Positions 1-5,097 of a DNA stretch of 5,311 nt are shown here, in pieces. A model generated the notes under the pieces. The model searched no databases, had not been told where the DNA came from, and saw only the letters and a list, made by a program, of their open reading frames with translations. Source of the DNA: Psychromonas sp. (lineage in GTDB: Bacteria; Pseudomonadota; Gammaproteobacteria; Enterobacterales; Psychromonadaceae); assembly GCA_023145575.1 (NCBI GenBank), contig JAGLDN010000054.1:1-5311 (forward strand). The letters run 5' to 3'. Positions within the stretch are counted from its first letter, which is position 1. Every line of letters starts with the position of its first letter. The translations under genes were made by a program, and so were the position numbers.

Positions 1-26
1 ATCTTTTCGACGTTCCGAAGGATCTA

Positions 27-611
27 CACCCAACACAAATTACATGTTCGAGTTGCAGAGGTTTATTTTTAAGCAAGGTATTGGCAAGGATCCCTCATCC
101 ATGAGCTATTATCTTGCGAATTAATCGGCCTGATAATGTCCACATTTTCCTTGCCCACACCTTGTTCATATTAAATAGGCCCGTTAGCTGGCCAATTACA
201 GTTTCAACTAATCGCCACATTTATTCAAAATAAAAGCTCTGTTTGCTCTAAGTGGTCAACCATATTATGGCGAAAAGGTGTTTCAAGTTTATAGCCAGCT
301 CGCTATTTAAATCGCTTTTAAAACGCGCTAATAAGTCCCCCTTATCAACAGTAAAAATTTATTCTTTTATCTCGAACCAATTTCCATACCGCTTATTGAT
401 CGCTACCAGATGCCTCTATCAGTGTGAAGTTTGCAATATTACCCACATCATCAACAAGTAAGTGGACTTTAAAACCATAATGAGTTTCTAATTTACTTGC
501 ACAAAAACAATAACCAGCTTCTCTTTTAAAGTTATTACTTTTATTCTCTCGTTTAAAATGATCAGTGGTCATAGGAAACCATCGACAATGAGACATTGTA
601 TTAGACGACAA
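27..611 (-). pseudogene. Degenerate IS982-family transposase (IS relic)
   Basis: This is the remains of a DDE transposase, which in an intact IS982 element cuts and joins the element's ends. Read from 611 leftwards, the order of blocks matches an IS982 transposase. First is a VDGFP-like block with a frameshift near 585, then HFKREN and EAGYCFCASKLETHYGFKVHLLV around 430-560. Next comes a stop at 393-395, a GLISAF block with stops, and GYKLETPFRHNM around 260-295. Last is a C-terminal block, LVETVIGQLTGLFN then VWARKMW and RLIRKIIAHG with an in-frame stop, then LLKNKPLQLEHVI, at about 40-215. At least three stops and several frame changes rule out a working protein. The N-terminal third is absent or unrecognisable, and the left end may lie outside the window. 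Family assignment rests on recognised motif order, not on a database search. Confidence 0.8.
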
Positions 612-720
612 TTAACTTAGCCGATCCGTGACAACTCACTTGACTAGTTTTAGTAAACTTCAGGCATGTTTAATCAACAAGAGATTTAATATGCATGGAA
701 GATCCATTACTCAACAACAG

Positions 721-794
721 GGCAATTTATGTCGAGTACCTTAGCACAATTTGCCGATCTGACGTTGCATTTTGAAGTAACATGGGTATAGATT
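721..794 (+). repeat. Repeat copy A (inverted partner of 4403-4476), with 20-codon ORF
   Basis: This segment matches the reverse complement of 4403-4476 almost throughout, including an identical 17-nt core CCGATCTGACGTTGCAT at 754-770. It ends in CATGGGTATAGAT, a motif that recurs at four other places in the window. It contains a reading frame from ATG 729 to TAG 789-791 (20 codons; peptide start MSSTLAQFADLTLH, end VTWV), preceded by AGGG six bases before the ATG. Copy B has a frame of exactly the same length at the same place, and 13 of 20 residues agree. The differences show no excess at third codon positions, so coding is possible but unproven. It could be a mobile or terminal repeat, a promoter-bearing repeat or a relic of a gene end. 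Confidence 0.6.
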
Positions 795-856
795 CAAGGG
801 TGCCTGTATATTAGATGATGTTTTCTTTGAATGTAAAAATGGTCTTCATATAGCAT
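794..856 (-). pseudogene. Fragment resembling the 5' end of the 952-1521 gene
   Basis: On the minus strand, a 20-codon frame from ATG 854-856 to TGA 794-796 reads MLYEDHFYIQRKHHLIYRHP. This resembles MNYRDDFYIEKNIIGYTGAL, the start of the hypothetical protein encoded just upstream on the same strand. M, Y, D, F, Y and I line up without gaps, and a later Y aligns with one extra codon. The similarity is also visible in DNA: TTTTTACATT then a run of A, ATCAT, a TATAC block and GGC(A/G)CC-TTGA. The fragment stops abruptly at repeat copy A. It is best read as the broken remains of a tandem duplicate of that gene, too short to work. Confidence 0.55.
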
Positions 857-951
857 GTTATTTTCAATATTAGAGGCTAAAAATAAGTACTATAAAAATA
901 CAAATGAATGAAAATATTCATGTGAGCAGCAGATAATTTATCCATCTTTAA

Positions 952-1521
952 TCAACGACCATAAAATTTATCTATCCTCTTGCCCTGAAAATCGTAATAA
1001 TTTTTAGCAGCAGACTCTACTTTAACAATGTTCTGCATGAATCGTGGTTTTAATTCCAAATAATTTTTAGCCATTTCAATTAAAAGGTCTTTATCGATAT
1101 TGTTATCTTTATTAAGTGCAGTAAATTCAAATCTAGATGTATGTTTAACTACTTCATTTACACCAAACTGGTAGCACTCAAGCATACGATTACCCTTGAT
1201 CTGAGTTATATCCGCGGCCGATTTTATTATTATATCTAAATATTTTTTTTGGAGAAATATAGGAGGAGTACCTAATATACGAGTACTTTGCAAGATAGGA
1301 TCTGCATGGGCAGAATTAAATATTAAGTAATTTCTATCTTGTCTAACTGGATGTCTGCCAATATTACTTGTGTTACTATGGAATTGCGTTATGCATCCAA
1401 AAGCTGACTCTAAATTGTCATAAAAATAAATGGTAGGTAATTCTCTACCTGTCAAGGCGCCAGTATACCCTATGATATTTTTTTCAATGTAAAAATCGTC
1501 TCTATAATTCATAATGAACAT
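952..1521 (-). CDS. Hypothetical protein, about 189 residues, family not recognised
   Basis: This open frame is uninterrupted and ends with TGA at 952-954, but I do not recognise the protein and assign no function. It begins MFIMNYRDDFYIEKN. A central stretch reads HSNTSNIGRHPVRQDRNYLIF, followed by SAADITQIKGNRMLECYQFG, and the C-terminus is basic (KNYYDFQGKRIDKFYGR). With these starts there is no signal peptide, membrane segment, repeat or obvious catalytic motif; it looks like a soluble mixed-fold protein. A longer TTG-start version from 1572 would add 17 residues, but those lie outside the region matched by the duplicate fragment at 794-856. The true start is therefore probably ATG 1521 or ATG 1512, both with only weak Shine-Dalgarno sequence. 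The gene stands alone between relic DNA and erpA, with no operon partner. It may be an accessory, phage-derived or effector-type gene, but nothing in the sequence decides this. Confidence 0.6.
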   Translation of the reverse strand: MFIMNYRDDFYIEKNIIGYTGALTGRELPTIYFYDNLESAFGCITQFHSNTSNIGRHPVRQDRNYLIFNSAHADPILQSTRILGTPPIFLQKKYLDIIIKSAADITQIKGNRMLECYQFGVNEVVKHTSRFEFTALNKDNNIDKDLLIEMAKNYLELKPRFMQNIVKVESAAKNYYDFQGKRIDKFYGR

Positions 1522-1652
1522 ATTCTCATTTATTTCTGTATAATTAAAAAAGCAAAAAACAAGATAGATCAATCATATACTCATTTGACGTTAAATGATT
1601 TACGAAGCACATCTTCGGCTATCATACCTATGGCTCAACATTCGAAAAGTGA

Positions 1653-1698
1653 ATAACTATAATAAATGAAATACTTGTATTTCATTTATTATAGTTAT
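1653..1698. repeat. Perfect 46-nt palindrome (22-bp arms, 2-nt centre)
   Basis: Every base from 1653 to 1674 pairs with its partner from 1698 back to 1677, leaving only TT in the middle. As RNA or extruded DNA it could form a 21-bp stem with a four-base CTTG loop. The arms are strongly AT-rich, with only three G-C pairs including the one at the loop. It lies about 66 nt beyond the erpA stop codon and about 130 nt upstream of the hypothetical gene. It could slow transcription from erpA, but no run of T follows the stem in the erpA direction, so it is not a classical intrinsic terminator. A transposon-type palindrome or a protein-binding site are alternatives. Confidence 0.85.
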
Positions 1699-1714
1699 GG
1701 CTTGATCAAAGATC

Positions 1715-1760
1715 CGAGTTAAAACCTGACAAAGCATTTTTACGTCGCATGGGTATAAAT
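1715..1760 (+). repeat. Repeat copy C (degenerate), just past the erpA stop codon
   Basis: The last 36 bases align without gaps to the end of copy B read on the minus strand (CTGAC, then GCAT, TTTA, GTC, CATGG, TATAA). The longer stretch GAGTT...ACCTGA...TTTTT..TC.CATG.GTATAAAT aligns with copy D at 4764-4809. One frame reads NLTKHFYVAWV followed by a stop, resembling the C-terminal half of the peptides in copies A and B. Its final 12 bases (1749-1760) are an exact inverted match to 2150-2161 on the other side of erpA. Confidence 0.5.
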
Positions 1761-1763
1761 AAA

Positions 1764-2114
1764 TTATATTGAAAATGAAGATCCACAACCACATGTTGCT
1801 GTCGCATTTGGGTTGTCAACAAAAAAACGTGAACCATCAAGGCCCGACGTGTAATCAATCGTTCCCCCGACAAGGTACTGAAGGCTCATTGAATCAATAA
1901 TAAGTGTTACCCCGCTATTTGTTATTAATGTATCACCCTCATTTACTTTTGCATCAAATGTAAAGCCATATTGAAACCCTGAACAGCCCCCACCCGTGAC
2001 ATAAACCCGCAATTTCGTCTCTGGATCTTCTTCTTCTTCCATTAAGGTTTTCACTCTTAATGCCGCGTTATCACTAAAATATATTGGCAGTGCCATGTCT
2101 TCTTTTGCGGTCAT
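1764..2114 (-). CDS. erpA: Iron-sulfur cluster insertion protein ErpA
   Basis: ErpA is a cytoplasmic A-type carrier that receives Fe-S clusters from the assembly machinery and passes them to target enzymes; in Escherichia coli the isoprenoid enzymes IspG and IspH depend on it. The 116-residue product has the family's usual length and layout. There is a beta-rich HesB-like fold with LRVYVTGGGCSGFQYGF at residues 35-51 and TCGCGSSFSI at the C-terminus. The three cluster-binding cysteines are Cys44, Cys108 and Cys110. The GGTIDYTSGLDGSRFFVDNPNA segment before the CGC motif is also characteristic. ATG 2114 is preceded by AGAGG five bases upstream, a good ribosome binding site, so it is preferred over the internal ATG at Met7. 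A probable promoter lies at 2150-2161, and the gene sits downstream of the DUF6776 gene on the same strand. In several gammaproteobacteria a bactofilin gene lies near this pair; none is seen here. Confidence 0.97.
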   Translation of the reverse strand: MTAKEDMALPIYFSDNAALRVKTLMEEEEDPETKLRVYVTGGGCSGFQYGFTFDAKVNEGDTLITNSGVTLIIDSMSLQYLVGGTIDYTSGLDGSRFFVDNPNATATCGCGSSFSI

Positions 2115-2149
2115 TTTTACCTCTTAAAAAACTAATGTAAATAAATTAA

Positions 2150-2180
2150 ATTTATACCCATCACAAACAAGTTTGACTGT
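2150..2180 (-). promoter_or_regulatory. Probable erpA promoter overlapping repeat copy E
   Basis: Read on the minus strand, TATAAA at 2156-2151 lies 36 nt before the erpA ATG, within the 12-base string ATGGGTATAAAT. The same string occurs exactly, inverted, at 1749-1760. I see no good -35 hexamer at 16-18 nt; the best is a poor AGTCAA or CAGTCA. An equivalent TATAAA stands at nearly the same distance upstream of clcA. The promoter reading is inference from position and -10 resemblance. Similarity to the repeat family outside the 12-base core is slight. Confidence 0.4.
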
Positions 2181-2210
2181 TTTGTATGATAAAAAATTTT
2201 CAGTCATAAC

Positions 2211-2921
2211 TTAATCAAAATCATTATTAATTTCTGTACTTTTATTAACGAGAGTTCTCCAGTCAAAGGTCCGAGTAACCGATTGACTTTCATTGTGGCT
2301 GTCTTTTGGCACTTTTAATGTAATAATAACTGAATCCATCTTGATGTGTTTTGGCACTGAAATAGAAGACGAAATCAATTTAAAATACTTAAATTTAAAA
2401 GATGACTTAGTGTTATGATTAAGTTTTTTCAGATTAACAATATGTAATATTTTATTTTTCCCTCTAAAATAAGTAAACCTAATATTATAAGTACCTTTTA
2501 TGATTTGACGTATTTTTTGTGCTTGAGTCAATACTAATTCATAGTCCCATTTCCCTGTTTTACTATTATACTTGATATCAAAAGATAAAAGATCAATTCC
2601 TGTTTTTATAACATTGGGGGAAATGACACGTTGATAAAAATAAATTTTATTTTCGAGCATCGTCACAGTTTCAAGCAAAGTTTTATTGCTTTGGACAAGA
2701 CTTTGAATTTTTGCATCTTGAGTTGCATCGTTCATGGAAGCTTGATCTTTTTTTCTTTTTAATGTAGCATTTTGATTAGTAAGTTTAATAACACTGGTTG
2801 TTAGATCTTCATTGAAATCTGAGACCACATCCAGCCGGAATGTTTCAAATAAGAGTCCAAACGCTAAACATCCAATACAAATTATCAAGCACTTATTAAT
2901 ACTTTTATTAATCTGAAACAC
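2211..2921 (-). CDS. DUF6776-like inner-membrane coiled-coil protein
   Basis: The 236-residue product has a short basic N-terminus and one membrane segment at about residues 11-25 (CLIICIGCLAFGLLF). A heptad-like, Asn/Lys/Gln-rich stretch at about 36-97, ending LENKIYFYQRVISP, predicts a coiled coil. The C-terminal beta-rich domain contains KWDYELVLTQ (124-133) and FKFKYFKLISSSISVPKHI (175-193). This architecture and the YFYQR / FKFKYF / P-K-x-V-x-I-x-L pattern match the DUF6776 family as I know it; its function is unknown. The likely topology is one N-in anchor with the rest in the periplasm. The start is GTG at 2921, preceded by GGGG at good spacing (CGGGGTAGCC). It lies 11 nt after the clcA stop, so the two are probably co-transcribed. 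Base composition is more AT-rich than in clcA. Confidence 0.8.
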   Translation of the reverse strand: MFQINKSINKCLIICIGCLAFGLLFETFRLDVVSDFNEDLTTSVIKLTNQNATLKRKKDQASMNDATQDAKIQSLVQSNKTLLETVTMLENKIYFYQRVISPNVIKTGIDLLSFDIKYNSKTGKWDYELVLTQAQKIRQIIKGTYNIRFTYFRGKNKILHIVNLKKLNHNTKSSFKFKYFKLISSSISVPKHIKMDSVIITLKVPKDSHNESQSVTRTFDWRTLVNKSTEINNDFD

Positions 2922-2932
2922 GGCTACCCCGA

Positions 2933-4366
2933 TTATTTATTGATTTTTCCTTTAACTTCCTTTGTCGACAATCTAAACATCGCTTTGCGTTTTGCTTCAT
3001 CTCGCTTCTGACGCATAGATAATTTCAGTGTACGCTCGAGCAATTGAGTATAAATAGGACGCCCTCCAAGCGATTGAGCAACCATAGTTGCACCTAAGCA
3101 AGTCACAATCAATGGTAAAATCATTTGATAGTTACTGGTCATTTCAATAACCAATAAAACACCAGTAATGGGCGCGCGAACAGTTGCGGCAAATAAGCCA
3201 CCCATGCCTGCAATTGCAAATGCCCCAGGAAAATGAACAAACCCAGGCAACAACCAATGTACCGCAAGACCAAATAACATACCAAAAATTGTGCCTAGTG
3301 CCAAGGTAGGCGCAAAAATTCCCCCTGGCGCACCAGAGCTAAAACTGAGTAATGTACCTAATATTCTAAATACAAATAAAAATAATAAAGCACCTGTAAA
3401 GTAATGTCCATGCTGAATTTGCGGTATGATCTGTGTGCCACTAAAGGCTAAATCAGGTAGTATCATAGAAAGCCCACCAAAGAGAGCACCAAGAAATAAG
3501 CCAACAATCACAAAACGCCAACGGCGATTTTTATGAATAAAAAGAAACAGATCTTGCGTCTTTAAGATCATTTTATTAAACACGACACCAACAACACCAA
3601 AAAAAAAACCAAGTAAAAGAAATAAGATTAAAGAGCCAAGATCTGGATGATCGTATCGTGTCACACTAATAATCGCACCCTGATCATTCGTTAGCCAGCG
3701 CATGACTATCGTTGCCATAACCGCACTTAAAAAAACACTTTTAGTTGATGTTAAACTGTATTTAAATTGAGATCGCATTTCTTCAATAACAAACATTATG
3801 CCAGCCAATGGTGCATTAAAAGCTGCCGCTAAGCCAGCCGCTGCACCTGCTGCAATTAACGCTTGTCCATCAATTTTACTTACCTTAAATAGATCAGAAA
3901 TCATCCGTCCAATATTTGCACCTATTTGCACTGATGGCCCCTCTCTGCCTAGTGCCATACCAGAGCCAAGTGCTAATAATCCCCCGAAAAATTTAACAGG
4001 CAATACACGTTTCCACCGAACAGGACGCATTCCTTCCATTGCCCCCTCTATTTCAGGAATACCACTGCCAGAAGCTTCAGGTGCAAATTTGTGCGTAATA
4101 TAAAAAGTAAACCCTACCATAATTGCCGATACGGGCACAACTAACCACCACAAGGGGATAGCTGATCCTATATGAGCAGAAAGAGATTTAATACGCCAAT
4201 CATTTATATCATCAATCCAATTATTAAAAAAAGCGGAAGTCATACCTGCTAAAGCACCAATAAAAACTGAAAGCCACATCATCAACGCATTTTTTTTGTG
4301 CGTAAAAAAGCGAACAAGAAATCGAGAAAATAATTTTGTAATTACGTTGTTTTCTGTGTTATTCAT
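2933..4366 (-). CDS. clcA: H+/Cl- exchange transporter ClcA (EriC-type CLC protein)
   Basis: CLC antiporters of this type swap two chloride ions for one proton across the inner membrane and help cells survive extreme acid. The 477 residues match the E. coli protein's length (473). All signature elements are present: GSGIPEIEGA at 100-109 with the chloride-contacting Ser101, and GREGPSVQIG at 140-149 with gating Glu142 (equivalent to E. coli Glu148). FVIEEM at 192-197 carries the internal proton-path Glu196 (equivalent to Glu203), GAPGGIFAPTLALG is at 345-358, and GRPIYTQLLERTL carries Tyr439 (equivalent to Tyr445). Both glutamates being present predicts an antiporter rather than a passive channel. 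There is no C-terminal CBS domain; the protein ends in a short basic tail. ATG 4366 has hardly any Shine-Dalgarno sequence (TTACTTAT precedes it), yet the N-terminal helix requires a start close to here. The gene leads the clcA-DUF6776 pair. Confidence 0.96.
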   Translation of the reverse strand: MNNTENNVITKLFSRFLVRFFTHKKNALMMWLSVFIGALAGMTSAFFNNWIDDINDWRIKSLSAHIGSAIPLWWLVVPVSAIMVGFTFYITHKFAPEASGSGIPEIEGAMEGMRPVRWKRVLPVKFFGGLLALGSGMALGREGPSVQIGANIGRMISDLFKVSKIDGQALIAAGAAAGLAAAFNAPLAGIMFVIEEMRSQFKYSLTSTKSVFLSAVMATIVMRWLTNDQGAIISVTRYDHPDLGSLILFLLLGFFFGVVGVVFNKMILKTQDLFLFIHKNRRWRFVIVGLFLGALFGGLSMILPDLAFSGTQIIPQIQHGHYFTGALLFLFVFRILGTLLSFSSGAPGGIFAPTLALGTIFGMLFGLAVHWLLPGFVHFPGAFAIAGMGGLFAATVRAPITGVLLVIEMTSNYQMILPLIVTCLGATMVAQSLGGRPIYTQLLERTLKLSMRQKRDEAKRKAMFRLSTKEVKGKINK

Positions 4367-4402
4367 ATAAGTAAGTGCTTAATAAAATCAAGTGATTAAT
4401 GC

Positions 4403-4476
4403 GTTTATATCCATGTGACATAAAGATGCAACGTCAGATCGGTAAATTCTGCTAAGGTTTTCAACATAAAATTGCC
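4403..4476 (-). repeat. Repeat copy B upstream of clcA, with 20-codon ORF
   Basis: This is the reverse-complement partner of 721-794, sharing the exact 17-nt core at 4426-4442 and ending in CATGGATATAAAC. On the minus strand, ATG 4467 opens a 20-codon frame to TAA 4405-4407 (peptide start MLKTLAEFTDLTLH, end VTWI), preceded by GAGGG seven bases upstream. That is a better ribosome binding site than clcA itself has. The stop codon lies inside a TATAAA box, and clcA starts 38 nt further on. It could be a leader peptide or small-protein gene, a promoter-bearing repeat, or part of a mobile element's end. Confidence 0.6.
4404..4431 (-). promoter_or_regulatory. Probable clcA promoter
   Basis: Read on the minus strand, TTGCAT (4431-4426) and TATAAA (4409-4404) are separated by 16 nt. 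TATAAA ends 37 nt before the clcA ATG, which would give a leader of about 30 nt. Both hexamers lie inside repeat copy B. Copy A has the matching pair TTGCAT and TATAGA with the same 16-nt spacing, but no gene follows it in that direction. The assignment is by resemblance to sigma-70 promoters only. Confidence 0.45.
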
Positions 4477-4479
4477 CTC

Positions 4480-4508
4480 TTTGCTGATTAACTACGTTAA
4501 TCAGCAAA
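4480..4508. other. Hairpin upstream of clcA (13-bp perfect stem)
   Basis: TTTGCTGATTAAC at 4480-4492 pairs fully with 4496-4508 around a TAC loop. No T run follows on either strand, so a standard intrinsic terminator is unlikely. On the minus strand it sits immediately before the GAGGG of the 20-codon frame in copy B. A second hairpin (GAATTAAA at 4513-4520 with TTTAATTC at 4529-4536) lies beside it. The core TTAAC/GTTAA recurs in hairpins at 4678-4698 and 5075-5097. Confidence 0.6.
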
Positions 4509-4677
4509 GGTCGAATTAAAATAAAGACTTTAATTCTTAACGAGTCGTTCTAAACAGACATTTTATTACCTTGTTAATTGGTACAAGTAGCCAAGCCCAT
4601 TGGTGCGCTAACACGGCTTATTATGAAGACAAGACAGACTTACGTTGCAACAATCGAAAAGGGAGGCGCCATAAAAG

Positions 4678-4698
4678 AATTAACTTCTTTCGTTAATT
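4678..4698. other. Hairpin with TTAAC/GTTAA stem
   Basis: AATTAAC at 4678-4684 pairs with GTTAATT at 4692-4698 around a seven-base loop TTCTTTC. It is one of three hairpins in the region upstream of clcA with the same stem core. It has no adjoining T run or gene end that would make it a terminator. Confidence 0.45.
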
Positions 4699-4763
4699 AT
4701 ACCGAAAAATGATCAGCTTCGCTAACCATTATATAGATGACATGTTGCGCCTAATTCTGATCA

Positions 4764-4809
4764 TCGAGTTCGCACCTGATGTTTCTTTTTGCATCACATG
4801 TGTATAAAT
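4764..4809 (+). repeat. Repeat copy D (degenerate)
   Basis: The segment aligns with copy C at 1715-1760 through GAGTT, ACCTGA, a T-rich run, TC-CATG and GTATAAAT, with about one gap. One frame reads EFAPDV then ITCV and a stop, faintly like the EFTDLT...VTWI of copy B. No gene follows it on the plus strand within the window, so a promoter role for this copy is unlikely. Confidence 0.4.
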
Positions 4810-5074
4810 TTTAATTGAACAATCAAAGTATACCTATGCACACTCAAAATTCAATGCACTTGACACCCATTTAATTAAAATCGTCTATATTTCACATATT
4901 ATGCCCGTTACCAATTAATGTGATTTATTTAGTCCTCAACTGAGACACTAAGACAAGGCACTCCTTTATGATTTCTCAACGATTAGCTTCGCAATCGATT
5001 GCAGGTAGTTTAAATGAACTGATATTTATACTTTAATGGCGCGCCATTATCGAATACGGCAACGCGATCCTCTC

Positions 5075-5097
5075 ATTAATTAACTTCGTTAATTAAT
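5075..5097. other. Hairpin with ATTAATTAAC stem
   Basis: ATTAATTAAC at 5075-5084 pairs perfectly with 5088-5097 around a TTC loop. The sequence AATTAACTTCGTTAATT at its centre is a close relative of the hairpins at 4480-4508 and 4678-4698. It is not followed by a T run. Confidence 0.5.

Larger units (their letters stand above)
612..951. other. Gene-free stretch between IS relic and hypothetical gene
   Basis: No intact gene is visible here on either strand. The stretch contains repeat copy A at 721-794 and, abutting it, a fragment resembling the start of the downstream-encoded hypothetical protein at 794-856. Positions 612-720 lie where the N-terminal part of the IS982 transposase would be expected, but I could not recover convincing transposase motifs there. 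The rest (857-951) is AT-rich with no structure I can name. Confidence 0.6.

Noticed and set aside
252..461. 69-codon open frame on the plus strand
   Set aside because: It lies antisense to the IS982 transposase relic, whose motifs explain this DNA.
1522..1572. TTG-initiated extension of the hypothetical gene
   Set aside because: No ribosome site, and the related fragment at 794-856 matches only from about codon 18-21 onward.
1581..1625. Minus-strand 14-codon frame MIAEDVLRKSFNVK
   Set aside because: It looks protein-like and could be the tail of a lost gene, but it is too short and matches no family I can name.
2175..2210. GACTG/CAGTC hairpin after the DUF6776 gene as a terminator
   Set aside because: Only five stem pairs around a long AT-rich loop, with no T run after the stem.
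3798..4103. 101-codon open frame on the plus strand
   Set aside because: It is antisense to the conserved core of clcA and has an alanine/proline-rich composition typical of a shadow frame.
4860..4892. TTGACA as a plus-strand -35 box
   Set aside because: No acceptable -10 box at 16-18 nt; the nearest TATATT is 20 nt away, and no credible gene follows.
4968..5036. 22-codon plus-strand frame MISQRLASQSIAG..., with AAGG upstream
   Set aside because: No relative elsewhere in the window, and random ORFs of this length are common.
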